Origin: Glycine soja
Taxonomy: Eukaryota > Streptophyta > Magnoliopsida > Fabales > Fabaceae
Length of the DNA: 64,000 bases
Direction of reading: 5' to 3'
Assembly: GCF_004193775.1 (NCBI RefSeq)
Contig: NC_041019.1
Span: forward strand, 37,647,102 to 37,711,101
A program made the translations under genes and the position numbers. Below are positions 35,991-48,294 of the stretch, piece after piece (positions within the stretch are counted from its first letter, which is position 1; each line of letters opens with the position of its first letter). The notes under the pieces are model-generated. The model did not search any database, was not told the DNA's origin, and saw only the letters and a program-made list of their open reading frames with translations.

Positions 35991-37700
35991 TCTGCCTAAA
36001 CCAACAAGAGAAAGGTTTGATTCTCACAAAATATACTCTTGGGAAGGGAACAAAGATATTCAAGTGTGATTAAGCATTAGACCAAGAATTGGTCTCATGG
36101 CTGGCCCAGAGGGCTGAAGCTTGTGGGGATACCTCAGTGCCCCACTAAGAAGCCAAAGGCCTTACTTATCATGGTTAAAAAAAGATAAAAAAAAAACAAC
36201 TAAAGTCTTAGTCTAAGGACGCCTATGGCATTCACTTACAATGGGGTGGGCATTGGGTCCAAGAAACAAAAAGATCCCTATGAGAAGCACCATATTTGGC
36301 CAACCATTTCGCGCATGATTGCCTTTATGAAGGATATGATGGAAGGAAATGGTCTAATCATGCTAGAAAAATCATGGATCTATTGGATAATAAAAGCATA
36401 AAGATGATCAGCATTATGATTGTTGTTGATCAAATCCAATGCCACAAGAGAATCAAACTTGCATCTGATATGCCTAAAGTTAGCGTCCTAATTCCCAAGC
36501 CATCCAAAGACCATGAATAACACTAAGAAGCTTGACTTTCAAATTCGTTGATGTCCCATAATAACTAGAGTGACCAAGAAGCCATTTACAAAGGTGATCT
36601 CTAAAAATGCCTCCAAAGTCATAATGACTTAAATTTCATAGAGAGTTGTCATCTGAATTCCTAAACTAAACATACATCATTCTCAAGGTAATACATTGTT
36701 TTGGAGTTTATTTTTTTCTGTTTATTTTAAGATAATACATTTTTTTATGAATGGTACTGTAAGTATATATTTGCCATTTTTTTAGTTTATCATTTTAATA
36801 ATACAATGTATTATGAATACTAATTTTTAAAAATATACTTACTATTCTATACAAAAAAATATCCTTACTATTTTTTAATATGAGGATTTCTTTAAAAAAA
36901 ATTTCTAAAACTTAAAGAGGTGGTAATTTTTTAATAGTCAAACCTAATAACCAACACAATCCAATCCAATCCAATTATTGGATTGACAAAATAAAAAAGA
37001 TACACTCAATCCAATCCAACCCAATTAAGTTTAATTGGATTGGGTTGAAAAATAAATAAAACTCAATCCAACCTGGGTCACTTACACCTGTAGTGATGAT
37101 AAGTTGACAAAAGGCATTTTCACTTAGTTTAGGGGACTCGCGGGCCTCACTTGGCATTCCTATCTAGAGCGGAGTTGTATCCATGGTTGGTGAAAGCGTC
37201 ATGTCCTGTACCAACATGCGATGTGTCCTCCCAATCGTCACTCATATGTTGTGTAGGACCATGAAGGCCTAAGAGGCTTAGTGGCAGTGTTGGGCCCAAG
37301 AATAAGGACTCTGTGAGACTTGATGTTCGTGTGAGTGGTTTTCAAAGGGGTGAAGTACTCACTCCCTTATTACCATTTTTAGGATTCGATGTTAAACACA
37401 CCGTCGAATCTCCCATTCTTCATTGATGCCATTGAGACACGATGGGAACATGATGATACGCTTCATATGGATCATTTCTATGGGTTCCTCTATTGTCGTT
37501 GTGCGCCAATAGATGTACCAAGATACAAATCGGCACAGTTGACTTTTACGTTTGGTGGATCCAACCAACATCATCATACTATCGCTTCGTCGTGCTTGTG
37601 CCAGAGGTCATTATTCCTTCTGAGTCACATTCACTACCTACAGATGATATGATGTCCTTTTCTAGATCTAACTCTTCATCTAAGGATACGAAGACCATTT
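35991..37700. other. Degenerate sequence, possible retroelement debris
   Basis: Holds a 74-codon plus frame at 36296-36520 without a recognised domain, a CCAATCCAATCC/GGATTGGGTTG-rich inverted stretch at 36958-37085, and GC-richer DNA at 37130-37690 whose frames lack known domains. Nothing is called as a gene. Confidence 0.35.
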
Positions 37701-39000
37701 CTCCTACTCTGATGTCTCATAGATCAATGTTGCATGAGTCTCAAGTACAACTTGGGGTATATTCAATGGATCTCATGTTAAAGTAATATTAAAACGGTAA
37801 GAATGTGTCGAATCCATAGGGATTTTGATTGTACTTAGAATTTGTATATGTCGAGTTTTAAGCGAATGAATGACTAAAACTAAATATTTTTCAAAGGGAT
37901 AGTGCAGAAATATAAACTTCAACCATAATAAAGGATAGAAAAGCATAACAAGATGCAAAAGACAAAAAAACAAACACTTGGAGGTGAAAATTGATGTTTG
38001 TTGAAGATTTTTGAAGATGTGTTGGGTGTTTGACCTACCAAAATTACTCTTGATACATTGTTAAGGGTTTTTCACCATTTAAAATTATTCCAACTATTAC
38101 CTTCATCAACTAAACTATTCTAACCATGATTCCTCATGCAAAAGAGCCTAAATCACCTAATTTCACTTATAATCTCTTAAGAGCTAAACCAAGTAATTTG
38201 TGTTAAGAATAAATATGCATACATAGTCAAGATCATTACATCAAAGAGTGTTTGATATCCAAGCCCCCAACAATGGGTAATTTAACCTTTCATAGTCATG
38301 AGAGACTCAAAAACAAAAGATGAAACAAAGAAAATGGAAGAAAGTGGAAGAAGAACTCCCAAGTGAGTGTTTTCCTCTATTTCATGCCCTTGCTGACCAA
38401 CCACCCTCAAAAGCACAATGCCATCTTTTTATAATCTTCAAAACGTTGGACAATCATGCTTTGCAAAAATGACTATGCACTAAGTCTGCATGTGCGTGCT
38501 GAGCGCACATGCAAAGACAACTGCCTTAAGTGATCACACGCTAAGCCTTCAAGCGCACGCTTAGTACCCATGCTCAATACAGGTGGCTTCCAACTTGGCT
38601 TCATGTGTTGAGCATGCACTGGTGCGCTGCTTTAATTCTTCAACATCTTCCAGACCTTTCCTGTTGTGTCAAAACTCTACAAAAAAAAAAGAACCAAAAC
38701 ACTGTAAACTCACTAACTTTAGCATTCTCGGGATAAAAACTCAGAAGAAGTTAAATGCCTATCTTTTTAAGTCAAAAGAAGCATTAAAAGAGAAAAAATT
38801 AGATAATTTAAATTTACAAACTAAGTATGCATAACAATTATCAAGGACGAGGGAGAGGAATTGGATGAGGACACATCTTTTGAGGAGGATCCATCGATGG
38901 ATGAGGAGGACCCTGTCACAGAGCCGGAGTTTATGAAGGAGGATTCTTCACATGATTCCTCTAAGGAGTCTTGATAGGAGGCTTCTTACATTTGACTATA
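37701..39000 (+). mobile_element. Retroelement fragment, LTR-like part plus acidic coding tail
   Basis: GTGTCGAATCCATAGGGATT near 37806 and several GCTAAGC / GCGCAC motifs at 38465-38560 are typical of legume LTR leaders. From about 38845, plus-strand translation gives an acidic run (EELDEDTSFEEDPSMDEED) to TGA at 38971, reminiscent of retroelement polyprotein linkers. The two parts may not belong to one element. Confidence 0.35.
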
Positions 39001-41282
39001 CTTCTTTTTGCGGATAAAACTAACTTTGGACTTATGTATAGGTGACCGCTCTAAGTCTTAGGTTTTTGCCCTTATGTGTATTTTGGGATGGGTAGACCTA
39101 GGCTCATACCTTTTATACTTAATCAGTCATTACGATTTACATTACTTTACTTATTTGGGATTTATATGTTACCAACTAGTTTCATTGAGACACATATGTT
39201 TTGCTACTTTTTATGACACATGACACTTATTTACCTATATTCGGTGATCATGGAGTTTCACCTATTTATCATTATCCATTATTTGAGCATGTATGATTTA
39301 TTTATGTCTCTATTTTACTTAATAAGTTAAGTGATTACTACGTTTTATTAAGTGCGTATTGAAAATCAAGCGATGATTTATGAGATGGGAATATAAAGTT
39401 TTTATTTTCGTAAAAAAAATAATATCTTTTTTAATCTTTTGAGTTAACATTAATCAGAATTAGAGACTATATTTTCATTAATTAAATCAACGGGTTATGT
39501 TGAAAGACTATTTCAAATGTGTTACAAAATATGGTTCATGAATTCAATATTTCTTTTTTATATTTCACTCTTATAATTTTCAATTACAAGATATAAAACA
39601 TGAATTTACCCTTACTCTACAAAATTGATATAGCTTAATACATAGACTAAAAAAGATAATATTGTTAAGCATTAGAATCATTATTAAAAAAATGCTAAAA
39701 GAGGAAAGAAATAATTAAGAATAACAAATTATAAAAATAAAATTGTTTGCATTTAATAGAATAATACTTGAATATAACTCTAATAGAATAAATAATAAAA
39801 TAGAATCTATTTACATAACAAAATAATATTGATTTGAATTAAGAGTTGAATTGAATAATATCATTTAATATTTTTGGAGGAAATGAATACATTATTAAGT
39901 AATATTATAATCGTTACTAAAAATTCTAAAAGAGGAATGAAATAATTAATTAAAAATAAAAATTATAAATTTAGAATTATTTACATTTAATAGAATAATA
40001 ATTAAATATAACTCTAATAAAATGAATAATAAATAGAATCTATTTACATAAAAAATAATATTGATTAGAATTAATAATTAAATTAAATAATAGCCGTTTA
40101 ATATTTTTAGAAGAAATGAATATGGAGCCATCATATGACATCATTTCATAAAATGAACCCTTTTTTTATATATAGTAAATATACAAAATCAAATTATTTT
40201 ATTTTTAATGATATACATTTAAGGGAAAAATTAAAATTAAAATGAGACTAATCAAAGTAAAATTAAATACATAATCATATATCTAATCTTCATTTAGTTA
40301 TATAAATAATTTAAATCAATATTTGATATGACAATTATTTTTGTTAACAATTAATAGAAAATTGGGAAAATATATTTGGACATATTTTACATTTAAATGA
40401 AAATAAATTATTACAAAATTTATTTTTTAAAACATAATTAAAAATGAAACTATTTTTTAAAACATTTAAATTTAAATAAGATAAATTCCGAATGCATTGA
40501 AGAAATATGAAGCATCCGTATCAGTTTTTTAATGTCCATATCAATTTTTATTATGACTTTAAAAAAAAAATCTGAACTTGGGAACGTAATACATAAAATT
40601 AAGAATATTTGAAAATTAAGATAAATTTTGAAACTCTCTTTAATGAATGAGTTGCTTTTGCTCTTTCAAATTCAGGATCTCCATTTCTTTTTATATGCTT
40701 CCTCTCTTTCATCTCTTCGATATTTGACTTTTTTCCCCTCTTTTTCTATGTCTCTTTCATTTATATTTGTATAAGATTGCATGATACATTTATAATGTTA
40801 TCTTTGATCAAGGTTTTATCAAGTAGACAAATGTTACTTTTAACAAAAATGAGTTGTTGAAAAATTCACTAAATGCAACTAAGTTAATTTTTTAAAGAAA
40901 ATTAAAAAGAAGCATAAAAAATATCATTAAAGTAAAGAAGAATATACTTAAGACAACACTCTCAATAATAATGATTATCTTTATTAAAATATAAACTATA
41001 TAATTAATAATATACTAAAATTTCAAAATAATATAAAAAATTACTCATATAAATTATGAAAAGTGAATTTAATACCATGTAAATTACTAGACACTAAGCT
41101 AATTTTTAGTACCATTTGCTTTAATTTTTTTTGGAAATTAATTTTCTTATTTCGAACCTATTGTGAAAATAGAATTTGAATTGATTTTTATATCAAATTT
41201 TATGTTTGAGACACATATATTAACTTTATAATACTTAGACTATGACAACAATGGAGACCGCAAGTAAATGAAAGAATGAAAA
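39001..41282. other. AT-rich, with a direct repeat of about 230 bp
   Basis: Blocks 39664-39887 and 39894-40120 are related: both hold GAAATAATTA, ATTTAATAGAATAATA, ATATAACTCTAATA and AATAGAATCTATTTACATA in the same order. The rest is AT-rich with no gene signal. Confidence 0.6.
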
Positions 41283-41862
41283 ATAGACATGTTTGTTCTT
41301 TAATGTGTAATTTGCTGACAAATACGTTCCTGAAAGACGAAAATATAAAATTTAGTCCATGAAAGTGTAAAAAGTGCGACAAATATATCCGGCCGTTAAC
41401 TTCTGTCTGTCACCGTTAATAACATAGCCTACGTGATACGGAGGGACAAATTTGTTACTGAAATGATTGTCAACGTGAATTGCCAGCATAAAGCCATATT
41501 TGTCATAATATTATTTTTTTACTTTTCATTTTTCCACTCCGTTGACAAATGCATCCTTAGGCTGACAATCCACGGAGGGACGCGCATTTCTCGGTAGGAT
41601 GAAAGTACGAAAAGTAAAAAAAAAATATTATGACAAATATGCCCTTATGCTGATAATCCATGTTGACAATCATTTCAGTGACAAATTTGTTCTTCCGTGT
41701 CATGTAAGCTATTTTATTAATGGTGACAGATGAAAGTTAACAGTTGGATATATTTGTCGTACTTTTTACACTTTCACGGTTAAATTTTATATTTTTCATT
41801 TTTCAAGAACGTATTTGCCAACGAATTACACATTAAAAGATAAAAATAACTATTTATCTTTT
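41283..41862. mobile_element. Long fold-back element, about 580 bp
   Basis: The left arm (41283-41500) and right arm (41650-41862) are inverted copies. Paired landmarks are TTTAATGTGTAATTTGCTGA with its inverse near 41815-41838, AAATACGTTC near 41321 with GAACGTATTT at 41807, and GACAAATTTGTTACTGAAAT with its inverse near 41672. The centre (about 41510-41640) has a second inverted pair around TTTACTTTTC. No coding. Relatives occur around 21660-24640. Confidence 0.88.
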
Positions 41863-41942
41863 TTATAATTTATATTTTTGACCGTTTGCCCAAACAAGTT
41901 TCCATTTTGCCAAATAAAGTGAAAGTTGCATCTCGTTTTTTA

Positions 41943-42160
41943 GGGCAAATTTCCCCATTTGGGGTACTTTTAAAAAGTATTTCCCCATATGGGGTTGTTT
42001 TAAAAGATATTCCGATAGGGGGCACTTTTGCACGTAAAGTGCATGCATGGCCCAAGCAAACCGCCAGTGGGACTGGCGAGTTCGCTGTCGTGAAGGAATC
42101 GCCATTGGGAATGGCGATATGCGCATGCAAGGGGAACCGCCAGTTTGACTGGCGAGTTCC
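41943..42160. repeat. Left terminal inverted repeat of the MULE
   Basis: Shares with the right end, in inverted form, GGTACTTTTAAAAAGTATTT (41962), TTGTTTTAAAAGATATTC (41995), GCACTTTTGCACGTAAAGTG (42022), CATGCATGGCCCAAGCAAAC (42042) and GTGAAGGAATCG (42090). A 168-codon plus frame (41886-42392) crosses it but has no domain and is judged accidental. Confidence 0.9.
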
Positions 42161-42343
42161 ACCACGTAGGCTCAGGGCTAGGAGTCAGGCCATGCAGGTG
42201 CAGCAGGCCATGCAAGTGCAGGTGCAGAGGGCAACAACAGGTGTAGGAGGGACTCGCCATTCGCATTGGCGGGTTGGGCTTTGCGGGAATCGCCAACGTG
42301 GCTGGCGCTTTGTGGCAGAAAGGACTCGCCAGTTGCACTGGCG
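42062..42343. repeat. Left hairpin array: two triplets of 17-bp palindromes
   Basis: Triplet A: CGCCAGTGGGACTGGCG (42062-42078), CGCCATTGGGAATGGCG (42100-42116), CGCCAGTTTGACTGGCG (42138-42154), start-to-start 38 and 38. Triplet B: CGCCATTCGCATTGGCG (42255-42271), CGCCAACGTGGCTGGCG (42291-42307), CGCCAGTTGCACTGGCG (42327-42343), start-to-start 36 and 36. The last one extends to a 10-bp stem (42324-42346). Stems are 5-10 bp with three-base or slightly larger loops. Confidence 0.95.
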
Positions 42344-42399
42344 AGTTGCTTTAATTCAAATTTCGTGCATTATAAAAGAAGAAGTTGGATGAGTTCCAC

Positions 42400-42522
42400 A
42401 GCTGCGCTTGCATTGCTTTCTTCTTCTTCTTCTTCATATTACTCCAGTACATTGCGTTCTTCTTGTTTTCTTCCTGCTTTTTCTTTTTGGTAAGTATTTT
42501 ATAATGGTAAATATTTGTTGTG

Positions 42523-42560
<38 letters not shown>

Positions 42561-42791
42561 TAACTTAATTTTAGTAAAAATTATTTACGTTAGCTTTGTT
42601 TATCTTTATAGGACAATGTTTCGTTCTTCCTGTTAGGTGGTTTCTCCTCATGCTATTACGTGCTTTCTCCTCTTGCTATTACGTGGTTTCTCTATTTGGT
42701 AAGTGTTTCTTAACTTGGTAACTTTAGTTAATATATTAATATTATTTAAGTTAGGTTTTTTAAATTGTATGTTATTAGTTGTGTTATATAT

Positions 42792-42843
<52 letters not shown>

Positions 42844-43429
42844 GTATGTTAGGTTAGTTTTAGTTAATTTGATAATATTATTTTTTTAAAATTTTGTAAA
42901 TTGGTATAGTATTAATTGTTTTATATATAGATATGCTAAGTTTGTTGATGTTAGGTGGAACTTTTAAATTTTAAAGTAGTACGTTAAAATATTAATATTA
43001 TTTGTGTTATATGTATATGCTACAAATTTTAGTTGGTATATTATTATTTATATGTTCATTGTAGTTGATTTATTAATATGATTTTGTTAAGATTTTTAAA
43101 ATTTGTATGTTATTATTTGTGATAAAATTATTTGTACGTTAATTTTAGTTGTTATGTTATTATTATTTGGTTTAGATTTATTAGGTTTGTATGATATTAT
43201 TTGTATTATATATATGATATTTTAGGTTTAGTTAGAATGTGAATATTATTTAATTTATTTATTTATAGTTTTTATTGAAATATATGATACTTTATTAATT
43301 TTATATATATACATTGTTTAAATTTTTTATTCCATAGTAATTTTTTTATTTATTACCATTTTTTGTGTATAATATATGTTACTTAATTTAAATTTTAATA
43401 ATTGGAAAAAAATATGGTCATTTATTTAA
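42400..43429 (+). promoter_or_regulatory. Leader region of the PMD gene with non-coding exons and microsatellites
   Basis: A TTC-rich segment ends at 42489 in TTTTTG|GTAAGT, a good splice donor. A possible second non-coding exon (about 42612-42699) lies between TTTATAG and TATTTG|GTAAGT. (AT)n(GT)n lies at 42524-42560 and (AC)n(AT)n at 42796-42844. This gives a spliced 5' leader joined to the coding exon at 44768. The transcription start was not identified. Confidence 0.5.
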
Positions 43430-44580
43430 ATTTATGTAGGTATTTTAATATTTAATTTTGTTATTTGTAGAGTATTTTAGCTAGTAAATTAAGTTTTGTT
43501 GTGTTAAATTTATGTAGGTGTTTTATTTTATAATTTTGTTATGTACGTATTTTAATTTGGTCATTTATTTAAATTTACGTTGGTATTTTAATTTTTAATT
43601 TTGTTATTTGTAGAGTATTTTAAGTTTTTTTGTGTTAAATTTATGTATGTGTTTAAATTTTTAATTTTGTTATGTATTTTAATTTGGTCATTTATTTGAA
43701 TTTGTGTAGGTATTTAGTTTTTAATTTTTTATTTATAGAGTATTTTAGGCAGTATTTTAAGTTTTTTTTTGTTAAATTTATGTACGTGTTTAAATTTTTA
43801 GTTTTGTTATGTATTTTAATTTGGTCATTTATTTAAATTTTTGTAGCTATTTAATTTTTAATTTTGTTATCTGTAGAGTATTTTAGGTAGTATTTTAAGT
43901 TTTGTTGTGTTAAATTTATGTATGTGTTTAAATTTTTAAATTTGTGTTATGTATTTTAGTTTGTTCATTTATTTAAATTTATGTAGCTATTTAATTTTTA
44001 ATTTTGTTATTTGTAGAGTATTTTAGGTATATTTTAAGTTTTTTTGTGTTAAATTTATGTACATGTTTAAAATTTTAATTTTGTTATGTATTTTAATTTG
44101 ATCATTTATTTAAATTTGTGTAGGTATGTAATTTTTAATTTTGTTATTTGTAGAGTATTTTAGGTAGTATTTTAAGTTTTGTTGTGTTAAATTTATGTAC
44201 GTGTTTAAATTTTTAATTTTGTTATGTATTTTAATTTGGTCATTTATTTAAATTTTTGTAGCTATTTAATTTTTAATTTTGTTATTTGTAGAGTTTTTCA
44301 GGTAGTATTTGAAGTTTTGTTGTGTTAAATTTATGTACGTGTTTAAATTTTTAATTTTGTTATGTATTTTAATTTGGTCATTTATTTAAATTTTTGTAGC
44401 TATTTAATTTTTAATTTTGTTATTTGTAGAGTATTTTAGGTAGTATTTGAAGTTTTGTTGTGTTAAATTTATGTATGTGTTTAAATTTTTAATTTTGTTA
44501 TGTATTTTAATTTGGTCATTTATTTAAATTTTTGTAGCTATTTAATTTTTAATTTTGTTATTTGTAGAGTATTTTAGAGA
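43430..44580. repeat. About eight tandem units of 138 bp in the PMD leader intron
   Basis: The marker GTATTTTAATTTGGTCATTT begins near 43547, 43674, 43811, 43951 (variant), 44088, 44226, 44364 and 44502, giving spacings of 127, 137, 140, 137, 138, 138 and 138. Each unit also holds GTTATTTGTAGAGTATTTTA and GTGTTAAATTTATGTA. Later units are more alike than early ones. The array sits inside the intron between 42700 and 44767. Confidence 0.93.
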
Positions 44581-44772
44581 ATTTATTTAAATTTGTGTAC
44601 GTATTGTTATTTTTAATTTTGTTATTTGTTCAAGTTGATGTATTTTGTTATTTATTCAGATTTTAATTATGTGGTATGTATATTTAATTGATTTTTTGTA
44701 ACTGTAGTTAATTATTTTAATGTAAAATTTTTGTTGTCAATTTTTTGTATTATATTTTATTTTACAGTATCA

Positions 44773-47038
44773 ATGACATCTTTGTCGTCATCTTCATCTA
44801 GTATACACATTAAGTCTGATCCAATAGATGAAGACGTTTTATGGATGCAAGGTAAACATGTTTCAGAACATGTTTGGAATGGGGAACCAGACAGAAAATT
44901 ACACACATCAGACGAGCTGTCCTCATCTATCAAGGACAAGAAGAAATACCAGAGGAAATTATTTCTCTGCTTCGACAATCTGGATTTTATTGGATAATGA
45001 AGATGAGATACCTAAAAATAAATTCGTCATTAATTATAGCCTTGATTGAAAGATGGAGGCCCCAAACACACACGTTTCACTTGAGATGCGGAGAGGCTAC
45101 CATTACTCTTCAAGATATGTCAATTTTATTAGGTCTTCGTACTGACGGGGCACCATTAATTGGTCAGACTAATCTTGATTGGGCTGAATTGTGTGAAGAA
45201 TTGCTGGGAGTCAGATCACAGGAAGGTGAACTTCAAGGCAGTGTGGTCAAATTAAGTTGGCTGGTTCACCATTTTTCACAAATAAATATCCATGACGGTA
45301 ACGTAGAACAACTACAAAGGTTTACCCGTGCATGGATCCTCAGATTCACAGGAGGTGTTCTTTTTGTTGACAAAAGCAGCAGTAAAGTTTCCCTAAGGTA
45401 CCTCCAATTTTTACGTGACTTTGAACAGTGCAGCACGTATGCATGGGGACTTGTCGTGCTTGCTTATTTATACAGAGAGATGTGCAGCGCCACCGATTAC
45501 AAAATTAAATCAATCGGAGGTATGTGCATCTTAATCCAAATGTGGGCATGGGAACGCTGCACGACTTTGGCTCCAAAGAGGACTCCTCCTGTTATAGAAA
45601 ATAAACCACTCGGACACAGGTATGTTGTTTTAAAAATAAGATTTCATTTGAAAATAATCAATAATGTAACGCGTCGCCAGTAATTATTTCATCTTTTTTT
45701 TGTAGGTGGCTGCGACGTGGAAACCAGCATATTGGCAATGATGATCTCATAGTTTTTCGTCGCAAATTGGATATCATGAAACGACATGAGGTAAGAAGAT
45801 CGTTATGTATTCGTTAAATAATAAATAAAATATCATGTTTAAGTCAAAATTAACAACTATGTAATTGTATGCAGTTTCTGTGGGAGCCTCACACAACAAC
45901 TGTTATGTCGACGTTGCCTCCCATTTGTTTGGTTGGTAGCGTAGCATGGTATGCAGTGGTGCCACTTATTTGTTTCCATGTTGTAGAGTGGCACCAACCC
46001 GATAGAGTGTTGCGACAATTTGGAATGCAATAACCTATTTTGGAGTCTCCTTCGCAACCACTGAATATCCATGGGCTAACGCTGAAAGGAAAACAAGATG
46101 AAAATTGGTTCCAACTGTTGGCTCCAATGATCAGTCAGTGGAATAATCGAGCTGAGTTTAGGGTCGACGTTTATCCTCGATAGGAGGGCCTATTGAGTTT
46201 TAACTCCGATTACATGGTCTGGTATAGGCGAAAAACAAAGATGTTTGTCGACCCAAACAATGCAAACACAACTACATTGGTATTTATTTCTTTTTAAATA
46301 TTTAACTTCAATTTATTTTTTAAAGCATCAACATTAATTTCCTGACCCTAATAATGGCAGGGTGAAGTTGCGGAGACATTGCAGTATACGGTGTCACCAT
46401 AAGGGCGGAACACATGGACAATTGATGATCTCGTGCCTTATGTGGAGAAGATAACGATTTTATCCGAAGAGCAAGAGAGGATCACTGAGCCTGTAGCACA
46501 TGGTCCAGCATCAGAGCGTTGATTTCCCCCACAACAGTTTCACATGCTTCAGTCAAGTGTTGAAACTCAAGGTTTTGACAGACGAAGGGAGATTGTTCAA
46601 GCGGAAGATTTTACCCAACAAATGGAGCAGCGTGGCCATGGAATGTATTACATGCCACCGACATTATCTCAGTATCCTTCGCAGATGTATCAGTATCCTT
46701 TCGAAGGTCATGACACTGATATGTCTGCAAGCGAACATTCGTTTGGTGGTGTTGCGGAAACACATCCTCATTTTTCATGGCCGACCATGACCCCTTCGCA
46801 GCAACATGATGCCCCAATGACAACACCTAATGCCCCATTAGCTCCGCAATGGAATGTACCCGGAGCAATACTTGATATGGGTGGCTTATTAGGTGTTGAT
46901 TTGCGTCACGAGTTTTCTGCTAAGGCTGAGCAACAAGGGCGGAGACAGCGCACAAGAAGAAATCCTGATTGTCAAGCCCGAAGGTGGTATCGACCATGTG
47001 GCACATCTTCACGCCATCACGGACACCATAATGACTGA
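44773..47038 (+). pseudogene. Plant mobile domain (PMD / MAIN-like) protein gene, transposon-borne, broken
   Basis: Exon pieces are 44768-45619, 45706-45790, 45875-46279 and 46361-47038, all with GT-AG introns and matching phase. ATG at 44773 starts a Ser-rich N-terminus. The PMD ('aminotransferase-like', PF10536 type) core covers HVSEHVWNGEPDRKLH, FYWIMKMRYLKIN, LIERWRPQTHTFHLRCGEAT, LGLRTDGAPL, FLRDFEQCSTYAWG and IQMWAWERC, then WLRRGNQH and the VEWHQPDRVLRQFGMQ region. The C-terminal part is Gln/Pro/His-rich. Damage: a two-base (AC) insertion near 44903-44908 shifts the frame, and in-frame stops lie at 46031, 46181, 46400 and 46520. The first three fall where I would expect Gln codons, so they look like C-to-T changes. 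PMD proteins are known both as host factors (MAIN, MAIL1) and as transposon passengers. Confidence 0.88.
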
Positions 47039-47415
47039 TTTTGATTTCTCTATTTAAAATTTTTGTTATATCTTTGTAATTTGAATTTCACACTTATTTT
47101 ATGGTATCTCATACTACTTGTTATGGATTTTGTTATGGAATTTCGTTTTCAATGACTATTTGTTATGGAATCACCATCATGGACACCATAATGACTATTT
47201 TTATGTCGCACATCAAACTAGAATAATAAATAAAGTTATAAAGAAAAATTAAAGTAGACAAATGAAAATAAGTAATGGTACTAACTAACGACAAACACCA
47301 ATTTCAACTTCTAAATGTAATTTTATTTCATTACATGCATCAGTCTGGAGTTTTTCCACCAACCTATTTGCTCAAATTATAAGGTTCATCGTTAGACGTT
47401 GTATAGATTTAAATG

Positions 47416-48212
47416 GTTTAGGCCTTAGGATTTAGGGTTTAGAGTTTAGGGTTTATGGTTTAGAGTTTAGGGTTTAGGGCTTAGGGTTTAGGGTTTAGGT
47501 TTAGGGGTTAGGGGTTAGGAGTTAGGTTTAGGGCTTAGGGTTTAGGGTTTAGGTTTAGGGGTTAGGAGTTAGGTTTAGGGCTTATGGGTTAGGGTTAGTG
47601 GTTAGGGTTTAGGGTTTAGGTTTAGGGGTTAGGGTGTAGGTTTTAGGGTTTGGGTTTATGTTTATGTTTTTAACTAAGTCCATAGTTCATCATTGTAGAT
47701 AGTTCTCCTTTAGTATCAATTTTAATACCCTTAACTACAGCATTGGACTCCCCACTTACCTAGGTTTAGGGTTTGGGGTTTAGGGGTTAAGGTTTGGGGT
47801 TTAGGGTTTAGGGTGTAGGTCTTAGGGTTTAGGGTTTATGGTTTGGGATTAGGGTTTAGGGTTATGGTTTATGGTTTAGGGGTTTAGGTGGGGTTTGGTG
47901 TTTGGGGTTTAGGTTTAGGGTTAGGGTTAGTGTTTAGGGTTCGGGGTTTAGGATTTAGGGTTAGGGTTTATGGTTTAGGGTTTGGGGTTTATGGTTTAGG
48001 GTTTGGGGTTTAGGGTTTAAGGTTTAGGGTGTATGGTTTAGGGCTTAGGGTTTTGGGTTAGGGGTTAGGTTTAAGGCTTAGGATTTAGAGTGCAGGTTTA
48101 AGGCTTAGGGTTTTGGGTTAGGGGTTAGGTTTAGGGCTTAGGGTTTTAGGGTGTAGGTTTTAGTCTTTATAGTTTAGGGTTTAGGGTTAGGGTTTATGTT
48201 TATGTTTTTAAC
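47416..48212. repeat. Degenerate telomere-type (TTTAGGG)n repeats, two blocks
   Basis: Dozens of GGTTTAGGGTTTAGGG-like units with variants GGTTTGGGGTTT, GGGTTAGGGG and GGGCTTAGGG fill 47416-47665 and 47760-48212. Both blocks end with GGGTTTATGTTTATGTTTTT or nearly so, suggesting a duplicated array. The 95 bases between them are unique. The plus strand carries the G-rich strand throughout. The array lies between the 3' ends of the convergent PMD and transposase genes. Confidence 0.95.
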
Positions 48213-48294
48213 TAACGAATTCATTGAACCCCACAAATTAAATACATTGAACAGAACTTAAACAAATACAAGTCACTCGACTAACATACATAAA

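Noticed and set aside
42062..42343. CRISPR-like array (regular palindromic repeats with spacers)
   Set aside because: Plant nuclear context, repeats vary, spacers are partly shared between MULE ends, and no cas-like genes. It is a transposon-end feature.
41886..42392. Plus-strand frame of 168 codons (and 100-112 codon minus frames)
   Set aside because: They fall in the GC-rich MULE terminal repeat with hairpins; the repeated composition explains the long frames and no domain is seen.
44731..44997. An independent small protein of 88 codons upstream of the PMD frame
   Set aside because: From codon 15 it is the true N-terminus of the PMD protein; a two-base insertion throws it out of frame.
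47416..48212. A true chromosome end
   Set aside because: The repeats are degenerate, interrupted, and flanked on both sides by transposon genes.
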